Assembly (NCBI RefSeq): GCF_030019515.1
Contig: NZ_JASEEQ010000006.1
Location: forward strand, 62,001-126,000
DNA: 64,000 nt
Direction of reading: 5' to 3'
Source of the DNA: Nocardioides sp.
GTDB lineage: Bacteria > Actinomycetota > Actinomycetes > Propionibacteriales > Nocardioidaceae
Shown: piece after piece, positions 19,811 through 29,030 of the stretch
How the letters are laid out: each line of letters begins with the position of its first letter
Numbering within the stretch: the stretch's first letter is position 1
Notes under the pieces: generated by a model
Databases searched by the model: none
What the model saw: the letters and a program-made list of their open reading frames with translations, nothing else
Told to the model about the DNA's origin: nothing
Translations under genes and position numbers: made by a program

Positions 19811-21013
19811 GTGCCCAGCCCCGGTGAGTCCAGCCCCGGTGAGTCCAGCCCCGACCATCGGCTCGCCCCGACGCTCGCCGTGATCGGCGGCGGACAGCTC
19901 GCCCGGATGATGGCCGCGCCGGCCAACGCGCTCGGGCTGCCGCTGCGGCTGCTCGCGGAGGGGGAGGGCGTCTCGGCCGCCCAGGTGATCCCCGACCACC
20001 TGGTCGGCGACTACCGCGACCTGGAGACGCTGCGGAGGGTCACGTCCGGGTGCCCGGTCGTCACCTTCGACCACGAGCACGTCCCCACCGAGCACCTGCA
20101 CGCCCTGGAGGAGGACGGTGTCGCGGTGCGTCCCGGCCCGCACGCGCTGGTGCACGCCCAGGACAAGGCCGTGATGCGGGAGCGGCTCGCGGAGCTCGGC
20201 GTGCCCTGCCCCCGCAACGCCGTGGTCCGGACCGTCGGGGACGTGGAGGCCTTCGGGTTCCCGTGCGTGCTCAAGACCTCGCGGGGCGGCTACGACGGCA
20301 AGGGCGTGTGGTTCGTCCGCTCGGTCGACGACTGCGAGGAGCCGTTCCGGGCCGCGCTCGAGGCCGACGTGCGGCTGGTGGCCGAGGAGCTGGTCGACTT
20401 CCGCCGGGAGCTCTCGGCGCTCGTGGCGCGCTCGCCCAGCGGGCAGGCCGCGGCGTACCCCGTCGTCGCCTCCACGCAGGTGGACGGCATCTGCCGCGAG
20501 GTGATCGCGCCGGCGCCCGACCTCGACCCGGGGCTCGCCGGGCGGGCGCAGGAGATCGCGCTGCACATCGCCGGTGCGCTCGACGTGACCGGCATCCTCG
20601 CGGTCGAGCTCTTCGAGACCCGCGACGGGCGGGTGCTGGTCAACGAGCTCGCGATGCGTCCGCACAACACCGGCCACTGGACCCAGGACGGCGCGATCAC
20701 CTCGCAGTTCGAGAACCACCTGCGCGCGGTCCTGGACCTGCCGCTCGGCTCGCCGGCCCCGCGGGCGCGGTGGACGGTGATGGTGAACATCCTCGGCGGC
20801 GACGACACCGGCGTCGGCAGGCTGTACGACGGCTACCCGCACGCGCTCGCCCGGGACCCGATGCTGCGGGTGCACCTCTACGGCAAGGAACTGCGGCCGG
20901 GCCGCAAGGTCGGGCACGTCAACGCCTACGGTGAGGACCTCGACGACTGCCTCGAGCGCGCGCGGCACGCCGCGGCGTGGTTCCGGGGCGACCTGGGAGA
21001 CGAGAGTGAGTGA
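19811..21013 (+). CDS. purK: 5-(carboxyamino)imidazole ribonucleotide synthase
   Basis: A 400-aa ATP-grasp enzyme that converts aminoimidazole ribonucleotide, ATP and bicarbonate to N5-CAIR in purine synthesis. Motifs: [11 protein letters not shown], the FDHEHVP segment, [11 protein letters not shown] and [14 protein letters not shown]. The GTG at 19811 follows TAGAGT by 6 nt (leaderless). The first 14 residues come from a 15-bp tandem repeat encoding SPGES twice and have no counterpart in the fold. PurE, the next enzyme, follows 19 nt downstream. Confidence 0.95.
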   Translation: MPSPGESSPGESSPDHRLAPTLAVIGGGQLARMMAAPANALGLPLRLLAEGEGVSAAQVIPDHLVGDYRDLETLRRVTSGCPVVTFDHEHVPTEHLHALEEDGVAVRPGPHALVHAQDKAVMRERLAELGVPCPRNAVVRTVGDVEAFGFPCVLKTSRGGYDGKGVWFVRSVDDCEEPFRAALEADVRLVAEELVDFRRELSALVARSPSGQAAAYPVVASTQVDGICREVIAPAPDLDPGLAGRAQEIALHIAGALDVTGILAVELFETRDGRVLVNELAMRPHNTGHWTQDGAITSQFENHLRAVLDLPLGSPAPRARWTVMVNILGGDDTGVGRLYDGYPHALARDPMLRVHLYGKELRPGRKVGHVNAYGEDLDDCLERARHAAAWFRGDLGDESE

Positions 21014-21032
21014 ACCCCTGGAAGGACGGGCG

Positions 21033-21545
21033 ATGGGTGCACGAGTCGGCATCGTGATGGGGTCGGACTCCGACTGGCCGGTGATGAAGGCCGCGGCCGA
21101 GGCGCTGGCCGAGTTCGACATCGCCTACGAGGCGGACGTGGTCTCGGCGCACCGGATGCCCGAGGAGATGCTCGCCTACGGACGGGAGGCCGCCGACCGC
21201 GGCCTGTCCGTGATCGTGGCCGGGGCCGGCGGGGCCGCCCACCTGCCGGGCATGCTCGCCGCGGTCACGCCGCTGCCGGTGATCGGCGTACCGGTGCCGC
21301 TGAAGAACCTCGACGGCCTGGACTCGCTGCTCTCGATCGTGCAGATGCCCGCCGGCGTCCCGGTCGCGACGGTCGCGGTCGGCGGCGCCCGGAACGCCGG
21401 CCTGCTCGCCGTGCGGATCCTGGCGGCCACCGACCCGGGGCTGCAGGACCGGATGCGCGCCTTCCAGGCCGAGCTGCGGACCACGGCGCAGCAGAAGGGC
21501 GAGGCCGTCCGCAACGACCGGCCCGGTCGCCGGCTCGGCTTCTAG
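21033..21545 (+). CDS. purE: 5-(carboxyamino)imidazole ribonucleotide mutase
   Basis: A 170-aa class I PurE that rearranges N5-CAIR to CAIR, directly after PurK in the pathway and on the chromosome. Visible: [11 protein letters not shown], the active-site VVSAHRMP and [11 protein letters not shown] loops, and [13 protein letters not shown]. The ATG at 21033 has AAGGAC 7 nt upstream; an in-frame GTG at 21006, inside the purK end, is the alternative and would add nine residues. Confidence 0.95.
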   Translation: MGARVGIVMGSDSDWPVMKAAAEALAEFDIAYEADVVSAHRMPEEMLAYGREAADRGLSVIVAGAGGAAHLPGMLAAVTPLPVIGVPVPLKNLDGLDSLLSIVQMPAGVPVATVAVGGARNAGLLAVRILAATDPGLQDRMRAFQAELRTTAQQKGEAVRNDRPGRRLGF

Positions 21546-21703
21546 GGGCCCTGGCCGTTCACGCCGGCCGCCGGCCTCCGGGAGGTCCTACGGACGGTGT
21601 TACCGCCTACTCCGACCGTATGACGTCCCGAGGAACACCGTCACGGTCCGATCATGCCGCCTCGATCGCTCCCACCGCGCGCCCGGCTGCCAGGATGGGC
21701 GTC

Positions 21704-22192
21704 ATGCGCGTGCACCTCGGCTGCGACCATGCCGGACTCGACCTCAAGGACCACCTCAGCCGCTGGCTCACCGACCACGGCTACGAGCCAGTGGACCACG
21801 GCCCGTTCGCCTACGACGCCCTCGACGACTATCCCGTCTTCTGCCTGCGGGCCGCCGAGGCGGTCGCCGCGGAGCGGGCCGCCGGCGGCGACAGCCTGGG
21901 CGTCGTGATCGGCGGCTCCGGGAACGGCGAGCAGATGGCCGCGAACAAGGTGCGCGGCATCCGGTGCGCGCTGGTCTGGTCGGAGGAGACCGCGGTGCTC
22001 GCCCGGCAGCACAACGACGCGAACGTCGTCTCCGTCGGCGGCCGGATGCACTCCCTGGAGGACATGACCCGCTTCGTCGAGGTCTTCCTCGCGGAGCCGT
22101 TCAGCGGCGAGGAGCGGCACGTGCGCCGGATCGGCCAGCTGACGGCGTACGAGAGCACCGGCGAGCTCCCGGCGCTTCCCGGCGATGCCTGA
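21704..22192 (+). CDS. rpiB: ribose-5-phosphate isomerase B
   Basis: A 162-aa RpiB/LacAB enzyme interconverting ribose-5-phosphate and ribulose-5-phosphate. It shows GCDHAGLDLK at the N-terminus, IGGSGNGEQMAANKVRGIRCA in the phosphate-binding and active-site region, and ARQHNDANVVSVGGR. Actinobacterial RpiB uses a catalytic Glu in place of Cys in the GSGNGE loop, as here. ATG at 21704 lies 7 nt after CAGGAT (leaderless). It overlaps nei by 8 bp. Confidence 0.93.
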   Translation: MRVHLGCDHAGLDLKDHLSRWLTDHGYEPVDHGPFAYDALDDYPVFCLRAAEAVAAERAAGGDSLGVVIGGSGNGEQMAANKVRGIRCALVWSEETAVLARQHNDANVVSVGGRMHSLEDMTRFVEVFLAEPFSGEERHVRRIGQLTAYESTGELPALPGDA

Positions 22193-23033
22193 GGGCCACA
22201 CGCTCCACCGCCTGGCCGACGAGATCACCGCGACCTTCGCCGGCCGGGTGGTGCGCACCGGCAGCCCGCAGGGCCGGTTCGCCGACTCGGCGGCTCTGAT
22301 CGACGGCCAGGTGCTGGTCGGTGCCGAGGCCTGGGGCAAGCACCTGTTCATCGCCTTCCCCGACGAGCGGTTCGTGCACATCCACCTCGGCCTCTACGGC
22401 AGGCTCGACGTCGTGGCCGGCATCGAGGAGGTGCCCGCGGCGGTCGGGCAGGTGCGCCTGCGGATCGTGGCCGCGGACCGGGACTGGCACGCGTACGCCG
22501 ACCTGCGCGGCGCCACCACCTGCGAGCTGGTGACCCGGGAGCAGCGCGACGCGGTCGTCGCCCGCTCCGGCCCGGACCCGTTGCGTGCCGACGCCGATCC
22601 CGGCCGCGCCTGGGCGCGGATCCGGCGCAGCAGGGCGCCGATCGGCGGCCTGCTGATGGACCAGGCGGTGCTCGCCGGCGTGGGGAACGTGTACCGCGCC
22701 GAGCTGCTGTTCCGGCACCGGATCGACCCCCAGCGCCCCGGCAACACGCTGCGCGCCGGGCAGTGGCAGGCGATGTGGGACGACCTCGTGGTGCTGATGC
22801 GCGAGGGCGTTCGGACCGGCCGGATCGACACCGTGCGGCCCGAGCACACGCCCGAGGCCATGGGCCGGCCGCCCCGCCGCGACGACCACGGGGGCGAGGT
22901 CTACGTCTACCGCCGCACCGCGCAGCCGTGCCACGTGTGCGGCTCGACCGTGCGGACCGTCGAGCTCCAGGGAAGAAACCTGTTCTGGTGCCCGCGATGC
23001 CAGCCCAGGTTCCGCTCCCGCGCACTACAGTGA
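22185..23033 (+). CDS. nei: Fpg/Nei family DNA glycosylase (endonuclease VIII type)
   Basis: A 282-aa bifunctional base-excision enzyme that removes oxidised bases and nicks the abasic strand. The N-terminal PEGHT (catalytic Pro2-Glu3) marks the Nei branch (Fpg has PELPE). A helix-two-turn-helix segment (MDQAVLAGVGNVYRAELLF) and a C-terminal zinc finger (PCHVCGSTVRTVELQGRN and WCPRCQ) are intact. ATGCCTGA overlap with rpiB suggests translational coupling. It is close to mycobacterial Nei2. Confidence 0.93.
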   Translation: MPEGHTLHRLADEITATFAGRVVRTGSPQGRFADSAALIDGQVLVGAEAWGKHLFIAFPDERFVHIHLGLYGRLDVVAGIEEVPAAVGQVRLRIVAADRDWHAYADLRGATTCELVTREQRDAVVARSGPDPLRADADPGRAWARIRRSRAPIGGLLMDQAVLAGVGNVYRAELLFRHRIDPQRPGNTLRAGQWQAMWDDLVVLMREGVRTGRIDTVRPEHTPEAMGRPPRRDDHGGEVYVYRRTAQPCHVCGSTVRTVELQGRNLFWCPRCQPRFRSRALQ

Positions 23034-23055
23034 GCACCCCCGAGCACGAGGACCG

Positions 23056-24168
23056 ATGCCGACCATGACCGCTCCCTCCGAGGCGGGCCGGCCCGCCCGG
23101 TCCGCGCGGCGGCGACCCTCCGTCAGCCAGGCCATCGGCCGGGGGATCCGCCCGCACAACCGGATCCTGGTCGCGCTGGTCGCGCTCACCGTGGCCATCA
23201 CCGCCGTGGTGCTGGCCTGGCCGACGATCATCCCGCTGACCGCGCTGATGGTCCCGCTGCTGCTCGGCAGCCTGCTGCTCGGACCCCGACACCTCCCGTG
23301 GTTCGTGGTGTTCCTGATGGTGATGCTGATGCTCACCGTGGGCCGTCAGGAGCACATCCTGCTGCGCACCGTGCTCGCGATCGCGATCGTCTTCCTGCTC
23401 TGCTTCATCGTGCTGGTCACCTCGTTCCGCCGTTCGCGGCTCGGGGTCGCCGGCGTCCTGGGCGAATCGATGCTCGTCGACCTCCGCGACCGCATCCTCA
23501 ACCAGGGCGGCGTCCCGACGCTCTCGGATGAGTGGCTGCTCGAGACCGCCCTGCGCTCGGCGGGCGGCACCCCCTTCGCGGGGGACTTCGTGGTCGCCAC
23601 CCGGCCGCGGCGAAGCAGCCGGGTCGAGCTCGCCGTGGTCGACGTGTCGGGCAAGGGCGAGCAGGCCGGCACCCGCGCCCTGCAGCTCTCCGGTGCGTTC
23701 GGCGGCCTGCTCGGTGCGCTGCCGCCGGGGGAGTTCCTCGAGGCCGCCAACGACTACCTGCTCCGCCAGGACTGGGACGAGGGCTTCGCCACCGCCATCC
23801 ACCTCTCCCTGGACACCGACACCGGCGAGTTCGAGATCCGTACGGCGGGCCACCCGCCGGCCGCCCAGCTGGACGCCGGCTCGGGGAGGTGGACGGTCCA
23901 CGAGGCAGAGGGCCCGGTCCTCGGCCTGATCGAGGACGCCGAGTTCACGATGGTCCGCGGCCTGCTCCGGCCCGGCGACGCGCTGTTGCTCTACACCGAC
24001 GGAATGGTCGAGACCCCGCGCCGCGAGATCGGCATGGGCATCGACCGGATGCTCGGCCAGGCGGAGCGGCTGCTGCGCGGCGGGCTCGAGGGCGGTGCCG
24101 ATCGGCTCGTCGAGGCCCTCGGCTCGGACAACGACGACCGGGCACTGGTGGTCCTGCACCGCCGCTGA
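23056..24168 (+). CDS. membrane-bound PP2C/SpoIIE-type phosphatase
   Basis: A 370-aa protein with about four membrane helices (about 38-125) and a SpoIIE-type PP2C domain (about 165-370): FAGDFVVA, VVDVSGKGEQAG, ATAIHLSLDTDTGEF, AGHPPA, LYTDGMVE and NDDRALVVL. Such RsbU/SpoIIE phosphatases usually dephosphorylate anti-anti-sigma factors in stress networks. No anti-sigma gene is adjacent. Start ATG at 23056; a second ATG at 23065 is possible. Confidence 0.88.
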   Translation: MPTMTAPSEAGRPARSARRRPSVSQAIGRGIRPHNRILVALVALTVAITAVVLAWPTIIPLTALMVPLLLGSLLLGPRHLPWFVVFLMVMLMLTVGRQEHILLRTVLAIAIVFLLCFIVLVTSFRRSRLGVAGVLGESMLVDLRDRILNQGGVPTLSDEWLLETALRSAGGTPFAGDFVVATRPRRSSRVELAVVDVSGKGEQAGTRALQLSGAFGGLLGALPPGEFLEAANDYLLRQDWDEGFATAIHLSLDTDTGEFEIRTAGHPPAAQLDAGSGRWTVHEAEGPVLGLIEDAEFTMVRGLLRPGDALLLYTDGMVETPRREIGMGIDRMLGQAERLLRGGLEGGADRLVEALGSDNDDRALVVLHRR

Positions 24169-24266
24169 CGATCGAGGGGCCGGGCCCGTGCGGCGCCCTC
24201 GGTTGGGGCGGAGCCGCGCAGGTATGGCACGATTCGGGGGTTCGCGGGGGTCCCGCCCCCGGGTGC

Positions 24267-24340
24267 GCGGATGTAGCTCAATGGTAGAGCCCCAGTCTTC
24301 CAAACTGGCTACGCGGGTTCGATTCCCGTCATCCGCTCCA
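24267..24340 (+). tRNA. tRNA-Gly (TCC)
   Basis: GCGGATG pairs with CATCCGC; the anticodon arm CCAGT-CTTCCAA-ACTGG carries TCC; the T-arm is GCGGG-TTCGATT-CCCGT. The 3' CCA is encoded. Confidence 0.95.
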
Positions 24341-24384
24341 AGCAGGGACCGAGCCGCACCCGAGGCGGACCGGAGCCCACTTGG

Positions 24385-24457
24385 CGGGGCGTAGCGTAGT
24401 GGCTAGCGCGCCTGCTTTGGGAGCAGGAGATCGCAGGTTCGAGTCCTGTCGCCCCGA
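24385..24457 (+). tRNA. tRNA-Pro (TGG)
   Basis: CGGGGCG pairs with CGCCCCG; the anticodon arm CCTGC-TTTGGGA-GCAGG carries TGG; the T-arm contains GGTTCGAGTCC. No encoded CCA. It lies 45 bp after tRNA-Gly and 38 bp before tig, so the three may share a transcript. Confidence 0.95.
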
Positions 24458-24495
24458 CGCACCACCCACCTAACAGATGCATGAGGAGAAAGCCT

Positions 24496-25896
24496 GTGAA
24501 GAGCGCCGTCGAGACCTTGAGCCCGACCCGGGCCAAGCTGACCGTCGAGGTGCCCTTCGAGGAGCTCAAGCCGAGCCTCGACGCGGCGTACAAGCAGATC
24601 GCCCAGCAGATCAACGTCCCCGGCTTCCGCCGCGGCAAGGTCCCGCCGGCCGTGATCGACCGCCAGGTCGGCCGCGGTGCCGTGCTCGACCAGGCCATCA
24701 ACGACGTCGTTCCGCAGAAGTACGTCGAGGCGCTGCAGGCCAGCTCCCTCCAGCCGCTCGCGCAGCCGGAGATCGAGGTCACCAAGTTCGAGGACAACCA
24801 GGCCCTGGAGTTCACCGCCGAGGTGGACGTGCGGCCCGAGATCGCGGTGCCCGACTACGACGGCGTCGAGGCGCAGGTCGACGACATCGAGCTCACCGAC
24901 ACCGACGTCGAGGAGCAGGTCGAGGCGCTGCGCGAGCGCTTCGCGACGCTGATCGACGTCGAGCGCCCGGCCGCCGACGGCGACTTCGTGGTCATGGACC
25001 TCGTGGCGACCCGGGACGGCGAGCCGATCGAGGGCGCCGAGGTCTCCGGCATGTCCTACCGGGTGGGTCGCGGCGGCATGCTCGACGGCCTCGACGAGGC
25101 GCTGACCGGCATGGCCGCCGGCGACCAGAAGACCTTCCAGTCCGAGCTGGTCGGCGGCGACCTGGTCGGCCAGGCGGTCGACGTCTCGGTCACCGTGAGC
25201 CAGGTCCAGGAGCAGGAGCTCCCCGAGGTCGACGACGAGTTCGCCCAGATGGCCTCGGAGTTCGACACCGTCGAGGAGCTCACCGCGGACGTCCGCGAGC
25301 GCCTGGGCCGCGGCCGGCGCCTCGAGCAGGCCGCCGCCGCCCGTGACGCCGTCCTCGAGCAGCTGCTCGACCGGGTCGAGGTGCCGCTGCCGGAGGTCGT
25401 CGTGACCGATGAGCTCAACGCCCGCCGCCAGAACCTCGAGCAGCAGCTCGCGTACGCCGGCGTCCCCATGGACAAGTACCTCGAGGACGAGGGCCAGACC
25501 CTGGACGAGTTCGAGGCCGACCTCGAGCGGCGGGTCCGCGATGCGGTCGCCGCGCAGTTCCTGCTCGACGAGATCGCCAAGAAGGAGGAGTTCGGCATCG
25601 ACCAGGCCGAGCTCTCCGAGCACCTCGTGCGGCGCGCCCAGCAGTCCGGCCAGGACCCGCAGGAGTTCGCGAACCACATGTTCGAGCACAACCACATCCC
25701 CGAGCTGGTGCAGGAGATCCTTCGCGGCAAGGCGCTCGCCCGGATCGTGGAGGCCGCGGTCGTCAAGGACGCCTCCGGCAACGTCGTCGAGCTGAAGAAC
25801 CTGCGCCCCGACGGCACCATCGGCGAGCCGGAGGCCGAGGCCGAGCAGTCCGAGGCCGAGGAGCAGCCGGCCGAGGAGTCCGCCACCCAGGCGTGA
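24496..25896 (+). CDS. tig: trigger factor
   Basis: A 466-aa ribosome-bound chaperone and prolyl isomerase. N-terminal ribosome-binding domain with the GFRRGKVP signature (about 43-50), FKBP-type PPIase domain at about 155-240, long C-terminal helical substrate-binding domain, then an acidic Glu/Ala tail. GTG at 24496 has GAGGAGAAA at proper spacing; the in-frame ATG at 24481 lies inside that ribosome site. In most actinobacteria tig is directly followed by clpP1P2; here two other genes intervene. Confidence 0.96.
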   Translation: MKSAVETLSPTRAKLTVEVPFEELKPSLDAAYKQIAQQINVPGFRRGKVPPAVIDRQVGRGAVLDQAINDVVPQKYVEALQASSLQPLAQPEIEVTKFEDNQALEFTAEVDVRPEIAVPDYDGVEAQVDDIELTDTDVEEQVEALRERFATLIDVERPAADGDFVVMDLVATRDGEPIEGAEVSGMSYRVGRGGMLDGLDEALTGMAAGDQKTFQSELVGGDLVGQAVDVSVTVSQVQEQELPEVDDEFAQMASEFDTVEELTADVRERLGRGRRLEQAAAARDAVLEQLLDRVEVPLPEVVVTDELNARRQNLEQQLAYAGVPMDKYLEDEGQTLDEFEADLERRVRDAVAAQFLLDEIAKKEEFGIDQAELSEHLVRRAQQSGQDPQEFANHMFEHNHIPELVQEILRGKALARIVEAAVVKDASGNVVELKNLRPDGTIGEPEAEAEQSEAEEQPAEESATQA

Positions 25897-25904
25897 GCGA
25901 CCCG

Positions 25905-25936
25905 CCGAATGAGTGCACGTCTGTGCACTCATTCGG
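25905..25936. promoter_or_regulatory. 32-bp perfect inverted repeat, probable operator
   Basis: CCGAATGAGTGCAC and its exact complement are separated by GTCT. The repeat abuts the -10 (TACGCT, 25937-25942) of the hydrolase gene, the right place for a repressor. The dyad ATGAGTGC..GCACTCAT resembles TetR-family operators. It could also act as a hairpin ending tig transcription, but no T-run follows. Confidence 0.65.
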
Positions 25937-25949
25937 TACGCTCCCGCGG

Positions 25950-27077
25950 GTGAGCACCCCCTCCGGTCCGACCTACCTCGACGCGCTCTCGCTGCTGTCC
26001 GAGGCCGCCGACGAGCTGGTCGTGCGCAGCGTGCGCGATGCCCACGACGCCTGGGCCGACCGGTTCGGGGGCTACCCCGGCCGCGCCATCGCCGGCGCGG
26101 TGTGCGGCGGCCTCAGTGCCGGGCTGCGCGCCGCCTCGGCCGGGCTCGGCAAGGTCGCCGAGACCGGCGTCGGCCCGCGCCTCGAGGACGGCCCGCGCGG
26201 CCGCTTCGTCAGCTCGGCCGTCAACGGCCTGATCGGCGACCGTCTGGTCGCGGAGCGGCCGCGGCTCGCGATCGCGATGGCGGTCCGGTCCGCGGGCCGC
26301 GACGTGCCGCTCGACGGGCCGGGCCTCGCGGCCGCCTTCCCCGACGCCACCGGTCGCGTCGTGGTGTTCCTGCACGGGCTCTGCGAGAACGAGTCCTACT
26401 GGGAGCGGTGTCGCGAGCGCACCGGCACGACGTACGGCGAGGCGCTGGCCGGCGCGGGCTGGACCCCGGTCTTCCTGCGCGCCAACACCGGGCTGGGTCT
26501 GCGCCAGAACGGCGTCGCGCTCTCCGCGCTGCTCCAGCGGCTGGTCGAGGACTGGCCGGTGCCGGTGCGCCGGATCGCGCTGGTCGGGCACTCGATGGGC
26601 GGGCTGATCCTGCGGGCCGCCGGCGCGGTGGCGCACGGGGTCGAGCGGCCGTGGACCCACCTGGTCTCCGACGTCGTCACGCTCGGGACCCCGCACCTGG
26701 GCGCCCCGGTCGCCCGCGGGATCGGGCACGGCAGCCGCGGGCTGGGGCGGCGGCCCGAGACCGCGACGTTCGGGCGGATCCTCGACCTGCGCTCGGTCGG
26801 CGTGCACGACCTGGTCGCCGGTCTGGCCGAGGACGTCCCGCCCCTGCCGCATGCCCGCTACCGGCTGGTCGCCGCGACCGTGACCGCCAGCCGGCGCCAT
26901 CCCGTGGGGCACGTCGTCGGCGACCTGCTCGTCCGGGTGCCCTCGGCGTACGGCCGCGACCGCCACGGCCGCGAGCTGTTCCCCGGTGCCGACGTGCTGC
27001 ACGTCGGCCGCACCGACCACTTCGGGCTGCTCAACCACCCCGAGGTCCACCGCGCTCTGGGAGACTGGCTCGCATGA
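25950..27077 (+). CDS. alpha/beta hydrolase (lipase/esterase-like)
   Basis: A 375-aa protein. The first about 130 residues are Ala-rich and helical with no family I recognise; the rest is an alpha/beta hydrolase with FLHGLCENESYW (oxyanion hole), GHSMGG nucleophile elbow, GTPHLGAP and a late His in GRTDHFGLL. The layout resembles PGAP1-like or triacylglycerol-lipase-type enzymes; the substrate is unknown. GTG at 25950 lies 7 nt after TACGCT (leaderless). Its stop overlaps the next ATG (ATGA). The perfect palindrome at its promoter suggests specific regulation. Confidence 0.82.
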   Translation: MSTPSGPTYLDALSLLSEAADELVVRSVRDAHDAWADRFGGYPGRAIAGAVCGGLSAGLRAASAGLGKVAETGVGPRLEDGPRGRFVSSAVNGLIGDRLVAERPRLAIAMAVRSAGRDVPLDGPGLAAAFPDATGRVVVFLHGLCENESYWERCRERTGTTYGEALAGAGWTPVFLRANTGLGLRQNGVALSALLQRLVEDWPVPVRRIALVGHSMGGLILRAAGAVAHGVERPWTHLVSDVVTLGTPHLGAPVARGIGHGSRGLGRRPETATFGRILDLRSVGVHDLVAGLAEDVPPLPHARYRLVAATVTASRRHPVGHVVGDLLVRVPSAYGRDRHGRELFPGADVLHVGRTDHFGLLNHPEVHRALGDWLA

Positions 27078-27547
27078 CCGGACCCGCCGATCGCGAGCTG
27101 CGTGCCGAGGCCACCGTCGAGGCGCCGCCGGAGCGGGTCTGGGCGCTGCTGACCGACTTCTCCCGGATGCCGGAGTGGAGCCCCGAGCTGGTCCGGATGG
27201 TCCCGCTGAAGCCCGGTGGCCTCCGGGTCGGGCAGTGGTACCTCGGGCTCAACCGCCGTAGGGCGGCGCTCTGGCCGACCCGCAACGTCGTCTCGGCCCT
27301 CGAGCCGGGCCGCACGGTCGCCTGGGACACCACCTCCAGCGGTGCACGGTGGATCTGGGAGCTGACGCCCGCGGCGGAGGGGACGACCACCCGGGTCGTG
27401 CACCGCCGCCCGGTCCCGCGCGGCATGACAGCGATGAGCAGGGTGTTCGCCCCGCTCGCCCTGGGCGGGAGCGAGGGCCACGCCGACGAGCTCGAGGCGG
27501 GCATGGCCCGGACCGTGGCCCGGCTGAAGGCGGCCGCCGAGGCGTGA
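27074..27547 (+). CDS. SRPBCC family protein (polyketide cyclase-like)
   Basis: A 157-aa START/Bet v 1-fold protein: [25 protein letters not shown] is the classical family start. These proteins bind hydrophobic ligands in a deep cavity. It is translationally coupled to the hydrolase gene, so the two may act on the same lipid-like compound. No catalytic residues can be assigned. Confidence 0.85.
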   Translation: MTGPADRELRAEATVEAPPERVWALLTDFSRMPEWSPELVRMVPLKPGGLRVGQWYLGLNRRRAALWPTRNVVSALEPGRTVAWDTTSSGARWIWELTPAAEGTTTRVVHRRPVPRGMTAMSRVFAPLALGGSEGHADELEAGMARTVARLKAAAEA

Positions 27548-27605
27548 CTTATCTGCTGTCGGCGAACAGCGGGGGATTGGCCGTGGTTCTGTCCGGGCTT
27601 GCGGC

Positions 27606-27611
27606 TAGGGT
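27606..27611 (+). promoter_or_regulatory. -10 hexamer of clpP1 (leaderless)
   Basis: TAGGGT is 7 nt before the GTG at 27619. Upstream, GCTGTCGGCGAACAGC is an inverted repeat that could be a regulator site; its match to published ClgR boxes is poor. Confidence 0.55.
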
Positions 27612-27618
27612 CGCTCTC

Positions 27619-28248
27619 GTGACCCAGAACTCCAGCCCACAGCTCAACGGCGGCGCGGGCATGAACGTGCTCGACGACCACATCTACCAGCGGCTGCTGC
27701 GCGAGCGGATCGTCTTCCTCGGCTCCGAGGTGCGCGACCAGAACGCGAACGCGATCTGCGCCCAGCTGCTGCTGCTCTCGGCGGAGGACCCCGAAGCGGA
27801 CATCTTCCTCCACATCAACTCGCCCGGTGGCTCGGTCGACGCGGGCATGGCGATCTACGACACCATGAACTACATCCCCAACGACGTGGCCACGGTCGGG
27901 ATGGGCCTGGCCGCCTCGATGGGCCAGTTCCTGCTCTGCGCCGGCACCAAGGGCAAGCGCTACGCCCTGCCGCACGCGCGGATCATGATGCACCAGCCCT
28001 CCTCCGGGATGGGCGGCTCGGCCTCGGACATCAAGATCCAGGCCCAGCAGTCGCTGCACATCAAGAAGGTCCTGCTCGAGCTGATCGCCGAGCACACCGG
28101 CCAGACGGTCGAGCAGATCGAGATGGACGCCGACCGCGACCGGTGGTTCACCGCCGACCAGGCCAAGGAGTACGGCCTGGTCGACCAGGTCATCAAGAGC
28201 GCTCGCGAGGCCGCCGACGACGGCCGCCCGGCCCGGCAGAAGGACTGA
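27619..28248 (+). CDS. clpP1: ATP-dependent Clp protease proteolytic subunit 1
   Basis: A 209-aa ClpP with catalytic Ser100 (GLAASMGQF), His125 (MMHQPSS) and Asp near 174 (DADRDRWF). In actinobacteria ClpP1 and ClpP2 form a mixed 14-mer that works with ClpX or ClpC1. GTG at 27619 is placed by the -10 seven nt upstream. ClpP2 follows after 5 nt. Confidence 0.95.
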   Translation: MTQNSSPQLNGGAGMNVLDDHIYQRLLRERIVFLGSEVRDQNANAICAQLLLLSAEDPEADIFLHINSPGGSVDAGMAIYDTMNYIPNDVATVGMGLAASMGQFLLCAGTKGKRYALPHARIMMHQPSSGMGGSASDIKIQAQQSLHIKKVLLELIAEHTGQTVEQIEMDADRDRWFTADQAKEYGLVDQVIKSAREAADDGRPARQKD

Positions 28249-28253
28249 CCCGA

Positions 28254-28874
28254 ATGTCTGAGATGAACTACTACATCCCGCAGTGGGAAGAGCGCACGTC
28301 GTACGGCTTCCGGCGCATCGACCCCTACGCCAAGCTGTTCGAGGACCGCATCATCTACCTCGGCACGCCGATCTCCGACGACGTCGCGAACGCCGTGATC
28401 GCCCAGCTGCTCTGCCTGCAGTCGATGAACCCCGACCAGGACATCAGCATCTACATCAACAGTCCCGGCGGGTCGTTCACCGCGCTCACCGCGATCTACG
28501 ACACGATGAAGTTCATCAAGCCCGATGTGCAGACCGTGTGCATCGGGCAGGCGGCCTCCGCGGCAGCGATCCTGCTGGCGGCCGGCACCCCCGGCAAGCG
28601 CCTGGCGCTGCCGAACAGCCGGATCCTCATCCACCAGCCCTACACCGAGGGCACCTTCGGCCAGACCTCCGACATCGAGATCCAGGCCAACGAGATCCTG
28701 CGGATGCGCGAGCTGCTCGAGAAGATGATCAGCGACCACAGCGGCCGCTCCATCGAGGAGGTCAGCCACGACATCGAGCGGGACAAGATCCTCACCGCCG
28801 AGGGCGCGGTCGAGTACGGCCTGATCGACGCCGTGCTCCAGTCGCTCAAGGGCACCCCCGCGGTGGCCGGCTGA
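28254..28874 (+). CDS. clpP2: ATP-dependent Clp protease proteolytic subunit 2
   Basis: A 206-aa ClpP paralogue with catalytic Ser102 (QAASAAAIL) and His127 (LIHQPYTEG), and a start MSEMNYYIPQWEERTSYGF typical of ClpP2, the ring that docks ClpX. It is co-transcribed with clpP1. An upstream in-frame ATG (28143) lies inside clpP1 and is rejected. Confidence 0.95.
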   Translation: MSEMNYYIPQWEERTSYGFRRIDPYAKLFEDRIIYLGTPISDDVANAVIAQLLCLQSMNPDQDISIYINSPGGSFTALTAIYDTMKFIKPDVQTVCIGQAASAAAILLAAGTPGKRLALPNSRILIHQPYTEGTFGQTSDIEIQANEILRMRELLEKMISDHSGRSIEEVSHDIERDKILTAEGAVEYGLIDAVLQSLKGTPAVAG

Positions 28875-29030
28875 CCCGTCCGGTGTGTTCCTCGTGTCCG
28901 GCCCCCGACCGGGGGCGGCAGGAGGTACCTTCGGAGAGGGTCTCGCCCCGCACCATCGGCTCGCACCATCGGGCCCAGCTCGACCGCACAGCACGAAGGA
29001 CAGCTCGACAGGACCGGAGGATGACCGCCC
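28875..29030 (+). promoter_or_regulatory. clpP2-clpX intergenic with hairpin and candidate promoter
   Basis: A short GC hairpin (GCCCCC-GACC-GGGGGC, 28901-28916) is followed by a TACCTT hexamer at 28926-28931. clpX may therefore have its own promoter and a leader of about 95 nt besides readthrough from clpP1P2. Confidence 0.4.

Noticed and set aside
27551-27580. A ClgR binding site before clpP1
   Set aside because: There is a GCTGT..ACAGC inverted repeat, but its agreement with the ClgR consensus I know is too poor to claim.
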